From Bacilli bacterium (lineage in GTDB: Bacteria > Bacillota_I > Bacilli_A > ML615J-28 > CAG-698), in assembly GCA_028693885.1 (NCBI GenBank), contig JAQUUM010000062.1, positions 1-6,857 on the forward strand: DNA of 6,857 nt, in the 5' to 3' direction. Both the position numbers and the translations under genes were made by a program. Positions 5,389 to 6,857 of the stretch are shown piece after piece (within the stretch, counting starts at the first letter, position 1; each line of letters begins with the position of its first letter). The notes under the pieces were generated by a model. It was not told the origin of the DNA. It searched no databases and worked only from the letters and a program-made list of their open reading frames with translations.

Positions 5389-6857
5389 TTGAGTTATAAT
5401 CATATAAAAATAGAAAAAAAATGGCAAAATTATTGGCAGACAAATAAAGTATTTAAAACAAAAGATGATTTGTCTATGCCTAAATATTATGCTTTAGATA
5501 TGTTCCCATATCCAAGTGGTGCGGGATTACATGTAGGTCATCCTGAGGGATACACTGCAACTGATATTGTTTCAAGATACAAAAGAATGAATGGGTTTAA
5601 TGTCCTTCATCCCATGGGATGGGATGCTTTTGGTTTGCCAGCAGAGCAATATGCTTTAGAAACTGGAAAAGATCCTCGTGACTTTACAAATAAAAACATT
5701 CAAATATTTAAAACACAACTTCAAAACTTGGGGTTTTCATATGATTGGGATAGAGAAATTAATACAAGTGATCCGAAGTACTTTAAATGGACTCAATGGA
5801 TTTTTACTAAATTATATGAAAAAGGCTTAGCCGAAATTAAAAACATTGAAGTTAATTGGTGTAATAATTTAGGAACAGTTTTAGCAAATGAAGAAGTTTT
5901 AATAGTTGATGGTAAAATGGTTAGTGAAAGAGGCTTTCATCCGGTTATTAAAAAACCTATGAAACAATGGGTTTTAAAAATAACTGAGTATGCTGAAAGA
6001 CTTTTAAGTGACTTAGATGAACTTGATTGGCCTGATTCAGTTAAAGATATGCAAAGAAACTGGATTGGGAAAAGTGAAGGTGCAAAAGTTACATTTGGTG
6101 TTTTTGGTACTGATTATAATTTCGAAGTGTTTACAACTAGAGCTGATACTTTGTTTGGGGCTACTTATTGTGTGCTTTCTCCGGAGCATCCATTAGTGTT
6201 AAAAATAGTTTCAGATTCTCAAAAAGAAGAAGTTTTAAAATATATTGATTATGCAAAAGCAAAAACAGATTTAGATAGAACGGATTTGAATAAAGAAAAA
6301 ACAGGAGCATTTTTAGGAGCTTATGCAATAAATCCTATCAATAAAAAGAAAATACCAATTTGGATTGCTGACTATGTATTAAGTTCTTATGGTACAGGAG
6401 CAATAATGGCAGTTCCTGCTCATGATTCAAGAGATTATGAATTTGCGAAAGAATTTGGTTTAGAAATCATACAAGTTCTTGATGGCGATATGAGTTTAGG
6501 TTATTATGAGGGGGACGGGATACATATAAATTCTGGATTTATTAATGGAACTGATAAAAAGGATGGAATAGATTTAGTAATTAAATTTTTAAAAGATAAA
6601 AAACTTGGTTATGCTGATGTAAACTATAAACTGCGTGACTGGATATTTAGTCGCCAAAGATATTGGGGAGAGCCTTTCCCGGTGATTTTTTGGGAAGATG
6701 GAACTGTAGAAATAGTAAAGCTAGAAGACCTACCTTTAGAATTACCAAGATTAGAAAAAATTACTTTAAGTAAAACTGGCGAAAGTCCTTTAGTTAATGC
6801 TAAAGAGTGGGTTGAAGTTGAAAGAGAAGATAAAGTAAAAGGACGTAGAGAAACTAA
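5389..6857 (+). CDS. leuS: Leucyl-tRNA synthetase, N-terminal 489 residues (3' truncated by window)
   Basis: LeuRS is the cytoplasmic class I synthetase that charges tRNA-Leu with leucine and hydrolyses mischarged products. The frame is open to the window end; about 60% of a typical bacterial LeuRS (about 800 aa) is present. Residues 33-61 hold the ATP-binding HIGH motif as HVGH (48-51) in the context [19 protein letters not shown], and [16 protein letters not shown] (74-89) is diagnostic. The CP1 editing domain runs from about 225 to 415. It carries the threonine-rich TTRADTLFG (249-257) and [19 protein letters not shown] (335-353), including the conserved editing-site aspartates. [17 protein letters not shown] (417-433) re-enters the catalytic body. 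The KMSKS loop and anticodon-binding domain lie beyond the window. The start is TTG 5389 behind AAAGGAG. No T-box leader is possible in the 15-nt gap, so expression probably depends on the promoter at 4479-4507. Confidence 0.97.
   Translation, partial: MSYNHIKIEKKWQNYWQTNKVFKTKDDLSMPKYYALDMFPYPSGAGLHVGHPEGYTATDIVSRYKRMNGFNVLHPMGWDAFGLPAEQYALETGKDPRDFTNKNIQIFKTQLQNLGFSYDWDREINTSDPKYFKWTQWIFTKLYEKGLAEIKNIEVNWCNNLGTVLANEEVLIVDGKMVSERGFHPVIKKPMKQWVLKITEYAERLLSDLDELDWPDSVKDMQRNWIGKSEGAKVTFGVFGTDYNFEVFTTRADTLFGATYCVLSPEHPLVLKIVSDSQKEEVLKYIDYAKAKTDLDRTDLNKEKTGAFLGAYAINPINKKKIPIWIADYVLSSYGTGAIMAVPAHDSRDYEFAKEFGLEIIQVLDGDMSLGYYEGDGIHINSGFINGTDKKDGIDLVIKFLKDKKLGYADVNYKLRDWIFSRQRYWGEPFPVIFWEDGTVEIVKLEDLPLELPRLEKITLSKTGESPLVNAKEWVEVEREDKVKGRRET

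Overview
The window is a gene-dense, very AT-rich stretch with every gene on the + strand. It suggests a low-GC member of the Bacillota, most likely a Mollicutes-type or related Bacilli lineage that keeps the standard bacterial code. Tryptophan is written TGG throughout, and TGA is used as a stop (end of mrnC at 214-216, end of secE at 2134-2136). This argues against the Mycoplasma/Spiroplasma code and fits Acholeplasma-like or other deep-branching groups. The exact taxon cannot be fixed from this sequence alone.

Left block (1-2718): the tail of mrnC (Mini-ribonuclease III), rlmB (23S rRNA 2'-O-methyltransferase), a SigH-like sigma factor, rpmG (ribosomal protein L33), secE and nusG. This is the Bacillus-type order (cysS)-mrnC-rlmB-yacP-sigH-rpmG-secE-nusG, with yacP missing. 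Genes overlap or nearly touch: mrnC/rlmB by 8 bp, rlmB/sigma with a 2-nt gap, secE/nusG by 4 bp. A strong sigma-A-type promoter (1468-1496) restarts transcription before rpmG. A perfect hairpin terminator (2688-2718) closes the block after nusG. The block serves rRNA maturation and modification, the ribosome, the protein-export channel and transcription elongation. SecE here is long, with three predicted membrane segments, unlike the single-span SecE usual in Gram-positive bacteria.

Middle (2719-4465): a monocistronic lipoprotein gene with its own extended -10 promoter and its own terminator. The product has a lipobox and six tandem BIG2-type immunoglobulin-like domains (conserved Trp every 82-86 residues). 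It ends in a short Asp/Asn/Gly tail resembling a calcium-binding loop.

Right block (4466-6857): a promoter with an A9 run in its spacer drives a membrane protein (DUF1189-like: one N-terminal span, an outside domain, three C-terminal spans). It is followed after 15 nt by leuS, which runs off the window within its catalytic body. leuS has no leader of its own, so it is probably co-transcribed with the membrane protein gene.

No RNA genes, CRISPR arrays, insertion sequences or origins were seen. No stretch longer than about 120 nt lacks a gene. The most interesting points are the BIG2 lipoprotein, the three-span SecE, the divergent sigma factor, and the leuS arrangement with its homopolymer-bearing promoter.
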